This document shows, in pieces, positions 18,472 through 27,736 of a stretch of 43,635 nt of DNA. The position numbers and the translations under genes were made by a program. The notes beneath the pieces are model-generated. The model was not told where the DNA came from, ran no database searches, and saw nothing but the letters and a program-made list of their open reading frames with translations. Positions within the stretch are counted from its first letter, which is position 1. The number at the start of each line of letters is the position of its first letter. The DNA is from Neosynechococcus sphagnicola sy1 (GTDB lineage: Bacteria > Cyanobacteriota > Cyanobacteriia > Neosynechococcales > Neosynechococcaceae), in NCBI RefSeq assembly GCF_000775285.1, contig NZ_JJML01000063.1, forward strand, positions 1 to 43,635, written 5' to 3'.

Positions 18472-18751
18472 GTCAGGCAAACGACATTTTCGGGCGGCTA
18501 ACGGCTCTCGAAGTCGAGGTCGCAGAGCTGAGGCAGAGTCAGGTTGCCCCATCTGGCATCCAGCAGTTACTTAACTATTTAGGCCGGATGGATGCCAATC
18601 TCAGTGAGATGAATCAGCGACTGAGCCGAGTGCAGGGAGATGTGGCTCAGTTCAGTAGTCGAGTTGAGCGGATAGACGAAAACGTGACGGCGCTGCGTGA
18701 AGAGGTTGGGGTCTCAGAAATGAGGTGCGTCACTTGCGGGAAGAGATGTAA
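18468..18751 (+). CDS. Small coiled-coil protein (frameshifted near the end)
   Basis: It starts at TTG overlapping the previous stop. The predicted protein is mostly heptad-like helix (FGRLTALEVEVAELRQSQ, MNQRLSRVQGDVAQFSSR). At a G4 run (18708-18711) the written frame moves into a Cys-rich tail ending at 18797. With five G it continues as coiled coil (GLRNEVRHLREEM) and stops at 18751, giving 94 residues. I prefer the repaired form. Pairing with an RHH-like gene is common in cyanobacterial accessory DNA; no function is known. Confidence 0.6.
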
Positions 18752-18786
18752 GCTAACCCCTCTTGCTGCCTGGTTACTGTTGCGCC

Positions 18787-19032
18787 TCAGCGCTTGAAAA
18801 TAGCAGTGATAATCACGGTCAAGGTTGCAGAGGCGATCAGTGTAAACGCAAGCTGCACAACCCATTGGGTCGCTTGCTGATAGTTAGAAAAGCGATCGTT
18901 GAACTTCTCCTGATCCGCTGAAAACTTCTCTTGCTCCGCTGACAGTTTATCGAGCTTTGAATCAAAACTATGCTGCTCTGCGGCGATGTCGTCCAACCGC
19001 TTCAGAACTTCGGTTAATTCTGTGCTTTCCAT
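18787..19032 (-). CDS. Small coiled-coil membrane protein
   Basis: 81 residues: an N-terminal heptad region with a repeated LSAEQEKFSADQEKFND pattern, and one C-terminal membrane span (WVVQLAFTLIASATLTVIIT) ending in a basic tail. The layout resembles small proteins of phage or plasmid origin, but I do not recognise a family. It is convergent with the plus-strand coiled-coil gene and 20 bp downstream of the 125-residue island gene. Confidence 0.65.
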   Translation of the reverse strand: MESTELTEVLKRLDDIAAEQHSFDSKLDKLSAEQEKFSADQEKFNDRFSNYQQATQWVVQLAFTLIASATLTVIITAIFKR

Positions 19033-19052
19033 TTAACTCTCCTATGAACGCT

Positions 19053-19432
19053 CTAGTAGGTTAGTTCATTGGTGGTGAGGTTGTTTTCAAAGTCGAAAAC
19101 TTTCTCCTCATCCGGAAAGCTGCCCCACAGGACGTTGCGCTCCACGTCCTTGAAGTATTCAATAACTTCATTAACCCCATCCAGGTAGACGGTTTCGATG
19201 GATAGCCTGATCAGCTCTCTGGCTTGATCGGCGGTCAAGGTTTCAGGGTTGATTGTTGGCGTCATTGGTGGTCTTGTTGGCGGTTCGATCAACCCCAAGG
19301 GAGCGACTCAGAAAATCAATTTCTTCCCCGAGCGCGCTTAACTCCATAGCGTACTTCCCTGGAGGTTGATCTTTAGTAATCAGCCCATCCCATTTTTGGT
19401 TCAATTTTGTTTGCTAGTTCAGATTGACTCAT
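19053..19432 (-). CDS. Small acidic island protein, about 125 residues (two probable frame errors)
   Basis: As written three pieces lie in different frames. Removing one base from T5 at 19393-19397 and one from C4 at 19293-19296 (plus strand) gives a continuous protein from MSQSELANKIEPKWDGLITK through DFLSRSLGLIEPPTRPP and INPETLTADQARELIRLSIE to NNLTTNELTY. Without the second repair the last 71 residues could be a separate gene starting at 19265. The ATG at 19432 overlaps the stop of the fragment upstream (ATGA), suggesting coupling. Part of it is duplicated at 17986-18078. Family unknown. Confidence 0.55.
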
Positions 19433-19560
19433 GGTTTGTTCTTAGCGACCTTGGTTCTCATAGCGCTGACAGCTCCTCGGTTCAGGAGATTCATGTAGGC
19501 AGGATCGTAAGACAAATCTAGCTTAATTGCATCATACCCTTGCAACACTGCCAAGTAGCC
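19429..19560 (-). pseudogene. C-terminal remnant, possibly of an ADP-ribosyltransferase / phage head-type protein
   Basis: An open stretch of 43 residues with GYDAIKLDLSYDPAYMNLLN followed by RGAVSAM. The GYDAI...LNRGAV pattern resembles the end of ADP-ribosyltransferase-fold domains seen in phage head-morphogenesis and toxin proteins. It has no start: a TAA precedes it where repeat B begins, so the 5' part is lost. It overlaps the next small gene by ATGA. The family link rests on a short motif only. Confidence 0.35.
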
Positions 19561-19644
19561 TTATGTCTCCGCCCCAAAAAGGGAGCCTCGCGCCTCATCC
19601 CCGAAAAGTTTCCAACTAATCCGATTTGAGTGAATCAGTAAACT
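19549..19644. repeat. Direct repeat B, copy 2
   Basis: The second copy of the 96 bp repeat (see 18093-18188). It interrupts the ADP-ribosyltransferase-like remnant and is followed 21 bp later by the transposase remnant. Confidence 0.85.
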
Positions 19645-19665
19645 CACCTTCTAGGGAGCTTTACC

Positions 19666-20315
19666 CTAAAGGGTGTCTAGGCTACAAAACTCCACAATGA
19701 GATTTTTGCAATTCAGCAAGCCTAGCAATCGTTGGACATCTAAAGCCCTCTGCAATCCTTCAACGACTTTTGCGTAGTAGTTCTGTCGTCTGTGATAGGC
19801 GCTAGCTCGTCGTCTAAGGGAACTATTGTGAGCCTCATTGTGATTGGCATCAACCTCAGATTTGGGACTGATGGCAGTAAAGGGATGTTCTTGCCTGAGC
19901 CATTCAACATAAGGCTCGCCCTGAGACCCTTTGACTTTGATGGCCACTTCTAAGCCTTCTCGCCAGACTTTGCGATATGGATAGGCTTCGGTTGTTTCAG
20001 TTGGGGGCAGATACACACTGGCTAGCTTCCATAACGCTTTACCGTAGCCTCACGAATCCATTCGCTGGGCTTGGCCCAATCCCAGGCACGTTTGACCCCC
20101 CGTTCAAAGAGAGATGCATCCTTGAGTCCGGCTTGGGCATCGACCCAGTAGCGACTATTGCGCTCGATAAAGTGTATTGTCCAGCCTTCAGACACTTCGG
20201 GGGGGAAGGTTCGTCGTCTACAGGTTTTGCAACGATAAGCCTGGATAATTTGTCCGCAGGCTTGGTCTTTACTGTTCTTGACTATGTTCTCACTCTCTCA
20301 ATATATGCAATTCAT
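19666..20315 (-). pseudogene. IS1-like transposase, inactivated
   Basis: Read from ATG at 20315 the protein begins MNCIY, meets a TGA at codon 6, then continues ESENIVKNSKDQ and a zinc-ribbon-like YRCKTCRRRTF. It goes through FIERNSRYWVDAQAG to a frame break at TT 20027-20028 (one base missing). The second frame ends with NEAHNSSLRRRASAYHRRQN and NYYAKVVEGLQRALD, typical of IS1-type enzymes. IS1 transposases carry a zinc ribbon and a DDE-type domain. The premature stop replaces an expected zinc-ligand Cys, so decay is real here even if the frame break is an error. Confidence 0.75.
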
Positions 20316-20544
20316 CCCGCTAAAATCAATGCGACGCTTATACTATAGCAATCACGTCTTAGTCGATCAGTGCCCGCGATCGCTCTCTATGGTAACTGTC
20401 ATGGGTGTAATTTTTCCGGGTAAAATCCGGGTAAACTTACAGCCCAAACAGTCTATTGTATTGTGCTTATTGACCATCAAAAAGACCTTCAAGAGTTGTT
20501 TGCAAACTCCCGAAAGTCTTACCAGTTAATGATTCCCCAACCAA
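20316..20544. other. Gap between transposase remnant and tRNA-Pro
   Basis: About 230 bp with a HIP1-like site near 20379. It presumably contains the IS end, but I could not match a terminal inverted repeat to the other side. No gene is supported. Confidence 0.4.
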
Positions 20545-20618
20545 TCGGAGCGGCGGGATTCGAACCCACGACCTCCACTACCCCAAAGTGGCGCGCTACC
20601 AAGCTGCGCTACGCCCCG
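20545..20618 (-). tRNA. tRNA-Pro (anticodon GGG)
   Basis: On the minus strand the acceptor CGGGGCG pairs with CGCTCCG, D-arm GCGC..GCGC, anticodon stem CCACT/AGTGG with loop TTGGGGT (anticodon GGG), T-arm GTGGG-TTCGAAT-CCCGC, discriminator A. CCA is not encoded. It bounds the accessory island on the right. Confidence 0.95.
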
Positions 20619-20654
20619 TTGCGCTCTGCAAGTATAACATAGTCCTGTGACCGA

Positions 20655-21020
20655 CTAATAAACCTTGAGGGTCTGAACCGCGAGCATCAACTCCCTCGCA
20701 ACACTGGCAGGCCAGAAAACCTCACATCGGCGTCCTGTTTGTAGAATCAGACGGAGATCGTAAGCATGGGGATAGCCACTGATCTCTAGATATAACAAGT
20801 CCGTCTCTACTTCACAGTGGAGCGTCTCTTCATCCATGAGTTCCTGGGTCATTTGGCTCGTGGTATTTGCCAGTTGTGCGGATAATCGACAAAAATCATC
20901 CAGTTCTGCTGTTGTCAACTCGATCGCCCACTCCTCGCCACCGACTAACCCGTGAAATTCAGCAGCACTTTCATCCCAGCCCACCCGCCAACCACTGCCA
21001 GTTTTGACTAAACGCGCCAT
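20655..21020 (-). CDS. DUF1818 family protein
   Basis: A 121-residue cyanobacterial protein with the family pattern (VKTGSGWRVGWDESA, GLVGGEEWAIELT, LRLILQTGRRCEVFWP). No catalytic residues or membrane segments are evident, and the family function is unknown. It lies 9 bp after a secreted-protein gene, itself overlapping rpoZ, so the three are probably one operon. Confidence 0.85.
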   Translation of the reverse strand: MARLVKTGSGWRVGWDESAAEFHGLVGGEEWAIELTTAELDDFCRLSAQLANTTSQMTQELMDEETLHCEVETDLLYLEISGYPHAYDLRLILQTGRRCEVFWPASVARELMLAVQTLKVY

Positions 21021-21029
21021 GTTCAGGTA

Positions 21030-21620
21030 CTAAGGCAAGAGTAAGTGAGCATCGCCAGGGCGGGGGGCTCCTGGTAGCGAGGGTGTTGAGACAGGGGATG
21101 GAGAATGAGAGGGACTGGGGACTGGGGTATTAATCGGTGTTGAAGGTCGGTTGAGGTTAAAGGTGTTGACCAAAACCTGAACCAGGGCATCTCTTTGGGC
21201 ACGATTCAGACGACGAATGGCCGCGCGATCGCCCACCATCGGGTTAATGGTTAAAAAGCCCTCCCCAGGATAGGCCGACTCAATCATGAGTTCATTGGCT
21301 TCCAAATAGTCGGCGAGGGTCAGCTTCCAATCCAAGCGATACTGAGCTGGGCGACCCTTGACATATAGATGGTAGCGAATCAAACGACCCACAAGAGTAT
21401 CATTGGGGTTGACCTTGCCAGTTCCAAGACTGACATACTGATTTTCCAGGGGCAGGGTTGGTAACTGTTGATAAACTTGCTTCCAGGCATCCTGAACCCT
21501 CAGGGAGGATTGAGCCAGACTCAGAGGAGGGGGGCTCCAACCCCCGAAAACGCCAAGGGTGAGGAATGCTCCCATGAAAACACCTATCCCCCATCGGAAC
21601 CGCTGCCGCTGCCTATTCAT
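21030..21620 (-). CDS. Exported protein with Pro/Ser-rich C-terminus, unknown function
   Basis: The 196-residue protein has an N-terminal signal sequence ([20 protein letters not shown], with likely cleavage near LSLAQS), a conserved-looking middle ([10 protein letters not shown]-type region, [24 protein letters not shown]) and a Pro/Ser/Thr tail. It starts within the last bases of rpoZ (ATGA overlap) and is followed closely by DUF1818. I do not recognise the family. Confidence 0.7.
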   Translation of the reverse strand: MNRQRQRFRWGIGVFMGAFLTLGVFGGWSPPPLSLAQSSLRVQDAWKQVYQQLPTLPLENQYVSLGTGKVNPNDTLVGRLIRYHLYVKGRPAQYRLDWKLTLADYLEANELMIESAYPGEGFLTINPMVGDRAAIRRLNRAQRDALVQVLVNTFNLNRPSTPINTPVPSPSHSPSPVSTPSLPGAPRPGDAHLLLP

Positions 21621-21844
21621 TCGCCAATGATTTCAGGTTGCGTTAATTCATCTGACATTTCAATTACGGCCCGGAGCACAGGTTTCATCATTGGGTCATC
21701 CAGGCTATCAAACTCTTCAAAGCGCCGCCGCTTGGCACGATTTGCCACCTGAACAGTGATGCGGTAGCGGTTGGAGGCTGCATTGATCAGATCCTCTGCT
21801 CGCCGCATGATTTGAGTGGTATCCAAGGAATTACGTTTGTGCAT
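21617..21844 (-). CDS. rpoZ: DNA-directed RNA polymerase omega subunit
   Basis: A 75-residue omega subunit starting [20 protein letters not shown] with the conserved [20 protein letters not shown] segment. Omega helps assemble and stabilise RNA polymerase. The start at 21844 begins the conserved protein; an upstream start at 21985 would overlap the divergent PBP2 gene. It heads an operon with the exported protein and DUF1818. Confidence 0.95.
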   Translation of the reverse strand: MHKRNSLDTTQIMRRAEDLINAASNRYRITVQVANRAKRRRFEEFDSLDDPMMKPVLRAVIEMSDELTQPEIIGE

Positions 21845-21897
21845 GAAACCGATTTGAGCATTATCATTCTTGATTGTATGCGAACCACAGGACTGAG

Positions 21898-23697
21898 ATG
21901 GCTGGCGGACTTTCTTTTTCGACTGGAGAACGCTTCGACAAATCAAATCGGCTGAAAAACTCAGCCCAGCAGCACAGTCAGTCACAACGGGCGATTGTTT
22001 TGATGCTGATTGTCTCGTTGGTTATAGGAGCCTGCACCCTACGCCTGGTGAGACTGCAACTTTTAGACGGGTCGCGCAATCGACAACTGGCGGATACCAA
22101 TCGCATTCGTCCGGTTCCCATTGCGTCTGACCGGGGAACGATTCTAGACCGCAAAGGTAGGCCACTGGCAACCAATCGTTTAACTCGCTCGGTCTATTTG
22201 TGGCCGCGCGAGCAAACCCCAAGCCAATGGCAACAAACTGCTAGTAAGCTCAGTCTGCTGCTGAAAATTCCCGCTTCCGAAATTTTGGCGAAACTCTCTC
22301 AGGCGGGTTATCGCTCTGCCATTCCCGTCCGCATTAGTCGTGACCTAACCCCCACTGCATTTGTAGCCCTGGCTGAGAATACCGCTGCGCTTCCGGGATT
22401 AGAAATTCGGGGGGAGTCTAGCCGTCTTTATCCCCAGGGGAATCTTGCCTCCCATGTCCTGGGATATATCGGTGAGGCTACCCTAGAGGATTTGAAGGTG
22501 AATCCCAGCTATCCCATGGGGATGATCATTGGCCGGATGGGGGTGGAACGAATTGCGAATAGCCAACTGGAGGGAACTTGGGGCAGCCATTTGATTGAGG
22601 TGGATGCGGAAGGCCAACCCTTGCGAGTCCTGGGCAGTAAACCAGCGGTGCGGGGATCGGCGGTGCAACTCACCCTAGACTTAGATTTACAACAGGCAGC
22701 TGAAAAAGCACTGGGCCAACGTCGTGGTGCGGTAGTGGTGTTGGATGTGAAGACGGGAGCGGTGCTGGCCATGGCGAGTGGCCCTTCCTTTGATCCGAAT
22801 CTCTTTACCCGTCGCATCTCCACGGCGGAGTGGAATCGGCTGCAAAATACCGATAACCCCTTCCTGAATCGGGCCTTACAGGGGTATCCTCCCGGCAGCA
22901 CGTTTAAGATTGTCACCTCGACTGCTGGTATGGAGTCTGGTAAGTTCACCCCGGACTCAATGGTGGCCACAGCGGCCTTTATTACCGTCGGTGGCATTGC
23001 CTTCCATGAACATGGAGATGGCTATGGAGTCATTGGCTTCATTGATGCTCTCACCTATAGCAGCAATACGTTCTTTTATCAGGTGGGGTTGACGGTTGGG
23101 CCTGAAGAGATTGCTAAATGGGGGCGCAAGCTCGGGATTGGTACAACTTCTAATATGGGCTTGGATGGCGGCAATCATGGATCTCTTCCCACGCCCGCTG
23201 ATAAAGAAAAGCTCTATGGTGAACCCTGGTATGCCGGTGATACGGTCAGTATGGCAATTGGTCAGGGGGTGGTACAGGTAACGCCCTTAGAACTAGCCGT
23301 CATGGTCTCCGCGATCGCCAATGGGGGTTTACGGGTGCAGCCCCATCTGTTTGCCTCTCAAACCCATACGCCTGCTACCCAACCCGTGCGGATTGGCTTT
23401 CATCCGGGAACCCTGAAAGTGATCCGCGATGGTCTTGTGTCGGTGGTGCAGCATGGCACCGGACAAAGCTTAAATGACGGCTCAATCCCCCTTACTGGGG
23501 GTAAAACCGGAACCGCTGAAGTCCCCGGTCAACCGGATAATGCCCTGTGGGTAGGCTTTGGTCCGGTGAGCAATCCCCAAATTGCTGTGGCGGTTGTGGT
23601 GGAAAATGGCGGTTTTGGCGCAGTTTCGGCGGTGCCGATCGCCCATACAGTTTACAAAGCCTATTTCAAAAAACACCAATCCCCAGCCCCTCGCTGA
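21898..23697 (+). CDS. mrdA: Penicillin-binding protein 2, peptidoglycan transpeptidase
   Basis: An elongation-specific transpeptidase. It has one N-terminal membrane span ([20 protein letters not shown]), a PBP dimerisation domain with [15 protein letters not shown], and a transpeptidase domain with active-site STFK (in PPGSTFKIV), SSN (TYSSNTFF) and KTGT (GGKTGTAEV). All three catalytic motifs are intact; about 599 residues. A TTG at 21874 would add eight residues, but ATG at 21898 is more likely. It is divergent from rpoZ with about 53 bp between starts. Confidence 0.92.
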   Translation: MAGGLSFSTGERFDKSNRLKNSAQQHSQSQRAIVLMLIVSLVIGACTLRLVRLQLLDGSRNRQLADTNRIRPVPIASDRGTILDRKGRPLATNRLTRSVYLWPREQTPSQWQQTASKLSLLLKIPASEILAKLSQAGYRSAIPVRISRDLTPTAFVALAENTAALPGLEIRGESSRLYPQGNLASHVLGYIGEATLEDLKVNPSYPMGMIIGRMGVERIANSQLEGTWGSHLIEVDAEGQPLRVLGSKPAVRGSAVQLTLDLDLQQAAEKALGQRRGAVVVLDVKTGAVLAMASGPSFDPNLFTRRISTAEWNRLQNTDNPFLNRALQGYPPGSTFKIVTSTAGMESGKFTPDSMVATAAFITVGGIAFHEHGDGYGVIGFIDALTYSSNTFFYQVGLTVGPEEIAKWGRKLGIGTTSNMGLDGGNHGSLPTPADKEKLYGEPWYAGDTVSMAIGQGVVQVTPLELAVMVSAIANGGLRVQPHLFASQTHTPATQPVRIGFHPGTLKVIRDGLVSVVQHGTGQSLNDGSIPLTGGKTGTAEVPGQPDNALWVGFGPVSNPQIAVAVVVENGGFGAVSAVPIAHTVYKAYFKKHQSPAPR

Positions 23698-23703
23698 TAA
23701 AAA

Positions 23704-23732
23704 TAGACACCTCCGTGAATGGAGCGTGTCTA
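23704..23732 (+). terminator. Hairpin after the PBP2 gene
   Basis: TAGACAC (23704-23710) pairs with GTGTCTA (23726-23732) and CTCC with GGAG inside, with one bulged C. It lies seven bases past the stop. No clear T-run follows, so it is a weak terminator candidate. Confidence 0.5.
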
Positions 23733-23904
23733 AGGATTTATGCAACAACCCGGATACTTGATAATTGTACCGAAGCCTGATCATCCTAACTTGATTTCCG
23801 TCAGTGTTACTGCATCGGGAGTCAGGCTAGGTGAGCAGACTGATCACTTTGATTAATCAACTCAATTTGATATTCAGACACTTAGAAAGGCGACGCATCA
23901 GGAA

Positions 23905-24258
<354 letters not shown>

Positions 24259-24322
24259 TTATAGTGTTTGTGTGCGCCCTACTAGCATGACACTTTCTAT
24301 CACCGCCAAGAGTGATGGTTTT

Positions 24323-24336
24323 GTAGCCGAAGATAC
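24323..24336 (-). promoter_or_regulatory. NtcA-type box upstream of glnB
   Basis: A perfect GTA-N8-TAC palindrome (GTAGCCGAAGATAC on plus). Reading toward glnB, a weak -10 (TAGAAA) begins 23 bases after the box, matching the class II NtcA-activated promoter layout (about 22 bp to TAN3T). The start codon is 80 bp downstream. Confidence 0.75.
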
Positions 24337-24664
24337 TTTCTCCTGGAAGCTCTGTCTCAGCAGGTTCGTTAGCTGAATTCTTCGCCGGATGTAAGGTTGT
24401 GTCGTCGACTATTCGTCATCAATAGTACAGGGACAGCTGCTCACGGAGAAGTTCAAACTCAGAACTGTATTGTGGGCGGATTTCTCAAGGCAGATTGAGC
24501 TAGCGACTCTTCAAGGCGGGGCAAGCCAGGGCAAACCTAACCCCATCGCCCCGGCAGTCACTCCCCCAAACGTGGCCTCCACGAGATCAGGAATGACTGC
24601 CCCAGAAATCCTCTAAAGTAAATGTGAGCAACCATCCAACCTCTCAAGTTTTCAAGGCACCATT
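24337..24664. other. Intergenic region between glnB promoter and ispD
   Basis: About 330 bp without a supported gene or RNA. It must carry the ispD promoter, but I cannot locate clear elements. Confidence 0.4.
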
Positions 24665-25379
24665 GTGTACTTATTGATTCCAGCAGCCGGAATGGGTCGG
24701 CGTATGGGGAGTCAGCGCAACAAACTCCTCCTAAACCTATTGGGGGAACCTCTGATTGCCTGGACGCTCCGGGCGGCGGCAGCTTCCCGTGAGATTCAGT
24801 GGATTGGGATTATCAGTCAGCCAGAAGATTGGCCGGATCTGAAGTCGATCCTGGAAGGATTAGCCCTGAACAAACCTGTGGAGATGATCCTGGGGGGGGT
24901 CGACTCGCCAAGCATCGGTTCACAACGGTCTACAGGCGTTACCCTCAAACGCTCAACAGGTGCTGATCCATGATGGGGCGAGGTGCCTTGCCACTCCTGA
25001 CCTCCTCGATCGCTGTGCCCAGGCAATTTACCAATGTATGGGCCTGATTGCCGCCATTCCCGTTAAAGACACCATCAAGGTGGTAGAGACCCAAACCTTG
25101 CAAATTCAAAACACCCCCGATCGCCGCTATTTGTGGGCGGCTCAAACGCCCCAAGGCTTTGAGGTCGATCGCTTGAAACAATGCCATGGCGAAGCCCTAC
25201 GCCTGGGATGGGAGGTTACCGATGATGCCGCGTTGTTTGAGCGGTGTGAACTCCCGGTGCAGATTGTGCTTGGGGAAGAAACCAACCTCAAAATCACCAC
25301 TCCCGTTGATTTGGCGATCGCTGAGTTGATTCTGCGTCAACGCCTCCAGTCTCTCGATTCATCGGTAAGTCATCGATGA
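24665..25379 (+). CDS. ispD: 2-C-methyl-D-erythritol 4-phosphate cytidylyltransferase (frameshifted in a G8 run)
   Basis: Forms CDP-methylerythritol from MEP and CTP in the plastid-type isoprenoid pathway that supplies carotenoids, phytol and quinones. The CTP-binding start is LIPAAGMGRRMGSQRNKLLL. After a G8 run (24892-24899) the frame breaks; with seven G it reads GGSTRQASVHNGLQAL, then VLIHDGARCLATPDLL, the standard IspD order. VTDDAALFE and the KITTPVDLAIAE tail are intact. The repaired length is 237 residues, from GTG at 24665. Confidence 0.94.
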
Positions 25380-25500
25380 TACCGAGCCTGGTTGAGTATG
25401 GTTTGATTGTAAATACAGCACCATCCCAGGGTTTATCCCGTTGTATTCTCCAGTAACAACCTGATATGCATTCCAGAGATCCTTAAGATAAGGGGTGGCG

Positions 25501-25956
25501 ATGCGTTGGCTTTGGCACGTGTTCAAAACAGTCCTCGGGCTATTGTTTCGTCACCCCGTTGCTGGCACCAGCATTATCCCAATTTTGCCCAGTGGGGAGG
25601 TGGTTCTGATTCGGCGACGGGACAATGGGCGGTGGTCTTTGCCCGGTGGCATGGTGGACTGGGGAGAAGACATTACGACTACTGTGGCTCGGGAACTGCG
25701 AGAAGAAACGGGGCTGGAAGTGCAGCAAATTGGCCGCCTGGTTGGAATTTATTCTTCACCTGAGCGAGATCCGCGACTGCACTCGATTTGTATTGTGGTT
25801 GAGGTGGCGGCCCAGGGCAGAATGCAAGTTCAAGATCGGCTGGAAGTGATGGAAGTGCGTGCCTTTCCCCCCAGTCTCCTGCCTTTGGGGGAACTCTCCC
25901 ACGACCACGATCGGCAGTTACAGGACTATTTCAGTGGTCTCACCGTCCTAGCCTAG
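25501..25956 (+). CDS. Nudix hydrolase
   Basis: A 151-residue Nudix protein. The catalytic Nudix box (GX5EX7REUXEEXGU) is complete in GGMVDWGEDITTTVARELRE followed by ETGLEV, preceded by the substrate strand VVLIRRRDNGRWSLPG. The substrate is not predictable. AGGGG at 25491-25495 sits five bases before ATG at 25501, so I prefer this over GTG at 25495. The gene overlaps the end of coaX by nine bases on the other strand. Confidence 0.88.
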   Translation: MRWLWHVFKTVLGLLFRHPVAGTSIIPILPSGEVVLIRRRDNGRWSLPGGMVDWGEDITTTVARELREETGLEVQQIGRLVGIYSSPERDPRLHSICIVVEVAAQGRMQVQDRLEVMEVRAFPPSLLPLGELSHDHDRQLQDYFSGLTVLA

Positions 25957-26768
25957 CTTTGGGTTGAGGGCAATGTTACAGGCAACTATCCCCCGAAAGA
26001 TCAGGATTGGATCCCAGCGGATGTAAGTTGCCAGGGTGGGGAATTGCTGCTGGAGACCCCAAAATAACACCTCGGCATACCCCCCCTGTGAGGGCGATCT
26101 CACTCTGGGGAAACCGTTGTTTCCAATCCGCTGCAAAGTCATGAATACTACTCAGAAGGGTATAAATCACCCCACTGGCGATCGCCCCTGGGGTATTCAG
26201 CGCCCAGCGATCGGGTAAAAATTCCAAGTCTAGGGCTGTCAGAGCCGGTAACAGCGCGGTTCCTTGGCTAAGGACACGAAATTGCAGTTGTAGCCCCGGT
26301 AGCACCGACCCCCCCCACCAGGGAGGCTGCCGCCGTTGCCCCCGTAAACGTCAGGCTGGTACCTGCATCAATGCTCAATGCCGGCCATCCCCAAGTAGAC
26401 CCCACACCCCAGAGCGCCAACGCCCGATCAATGCCCAGGGTTGGGTAGGTTCCCCCCAGGGGAATGTGGTCAAGGGTCAGCACCTGTACCTGGGGATAGG
26501 CTTGCCAGAGCAGGGTTTGCGACGGCACCACCGAAGCCAGAACGAGGGGCAGGGGGAAACCCAATTGCCGCAGGTGGGCGATCGCGGTTGCTCCCATGGC
26601 TGGCATGACATTCTCACAGGCTGCCTCCCCAAATTGACTGGTCACCAGTGCTGAAACTGCTGGAGAGGGTAAGTGGGGCATTTGCCAAACCGTTTGAATT
26701 TCAGCCCCCAGGCATCCAGCCCAGTGGAGACGAGAATTCCCAATCACCAGCGCTAACCAGGGTTGCAA
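25948..26768 (-). CDS. coaX: Type III pantothenate kinase (two frameshifts)
   Basis: Catalyses the first step of coenzyme A synthesis. The first frame has LALVIGNSRLHWAG (phosphate-binding strand; the usual Asp-x-Gly-Asn-[ST] is altered to V-I-G-N-S) and LGIDRALALWG and SIDAGTSLTFT. Frame breaks lie at C8 26309-26316 and C7 26090-26096 (plus strand). With one base fewer at each the protein reads SLVGGSVLPGLQLQFRVLSQ, later LTGGYAEVLFWGL, to ALNPKLG, 272 residues. The start is TTG at 26768. Confidence 0.88.
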
Positions 26769-26912
26769 TTGCGTCTAGAGAAGAAGTGGAGAGCGGAATT
26801 CACTGGAACTACCCCCTGCCTGAGCAGGAGGCTATTTAGGGGTTTTGTGTCCAGAACCCGCTATCCTGGATGAGATAGTTTACCGTACCCTTTCTTGCTA
26901 GGTCACTGAAAG

Positions 26913-27711
26913 ATGCAGAATCTATGCCGAGGCTGGTTCGGGTTTCTACTGGTGATACTGGTTCTACTGACGGGGGGATGTTCCTTTCCCCAGGCAAACT
27001 CTGCGGCTTCCTCGCCATCCGCTGCTAGCGCCAGTCCCCTCTCTACCCCAGAATCCTCTGCTGCCAATAATCCGGCCACCCCTTCTTCTGTTGCGACGAA
27101 TCCTCAAATGACAAACTTACCTCGCCTTGACGGCAAAGCTACCGTTGTGATGGTGGTCAAAGGCTCTCCTATTACCATCGAAGTGGACGGCAGCGATGCA
27201 CCGATTACGGCTGGCAATTTCGTGGACTTGGTGAACCGGGGCGTTTATGACGGACTGGTTTTTCATCGCGTTGTCCGCCAACCCCAGCCCTTTGTAGTTC
27301 ACGGGGGGGGATCCCCAGGGCAAAGACCCAAAATTTTCCCCTGATTTGTTGGGAACCGGTGGCTTTATCGATCCCGCAACCAAACAACCTCGGTTAATTC
27401 CCCTGGAGATTAAACCGAAGGGAGCCCCGGAGCCGATCTACAGCAAAACTCTGAAATCAGCAGGCATCAGCACCCCCCCGGCTCTGCGCCACACTCGCGG
27501 AGCCGTTGCCATGGCTCGGTCTGCAATGCCAGATTCGGCATCTTCACAGTTCTATATTGCCCTAGCGGATCTCCCCTTCCTGGATGGAGACTATGCTGTC
27601 TTTGGTTACGTTACCCAAGGGATGGAGGTGGTGGATCAAATCCAGCAGGGAGATCGCATTGGGTCGGCAAAGGTGACTCAGGGGTTGGAAAACCTGAAAG
27701 TCGCCAAATAA
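26913..27711 (+). CDS. Cyclophilin-type peptidyl-prolyl isomerase, putative lipoprotein (frameshifted)
   Basis: Residues 1-24 are a lipoprotein signal ([13 protein letters not shown] lipobox), followed by an Ala/Ser/Pro linker to about residue 70 and a cyclophilin domain. The frame breaks in G8 at 27303-27310. With seven G it continues [20 protein letters not shown], and then the domain runs through [20 protein letters not shown] and [18 protein letters not shown]. Catalytic-region motifs FHRVV, SSQFY and FG are present. The repaired length is 265 residues. It should fold proteins outside the cytoplasm. The ketoacyl synthase gene follows 25 bp later. Confidence 0.9.
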
Positions 27712-27736
27712 GATCGGATTGGGGATTCCCACCTCC

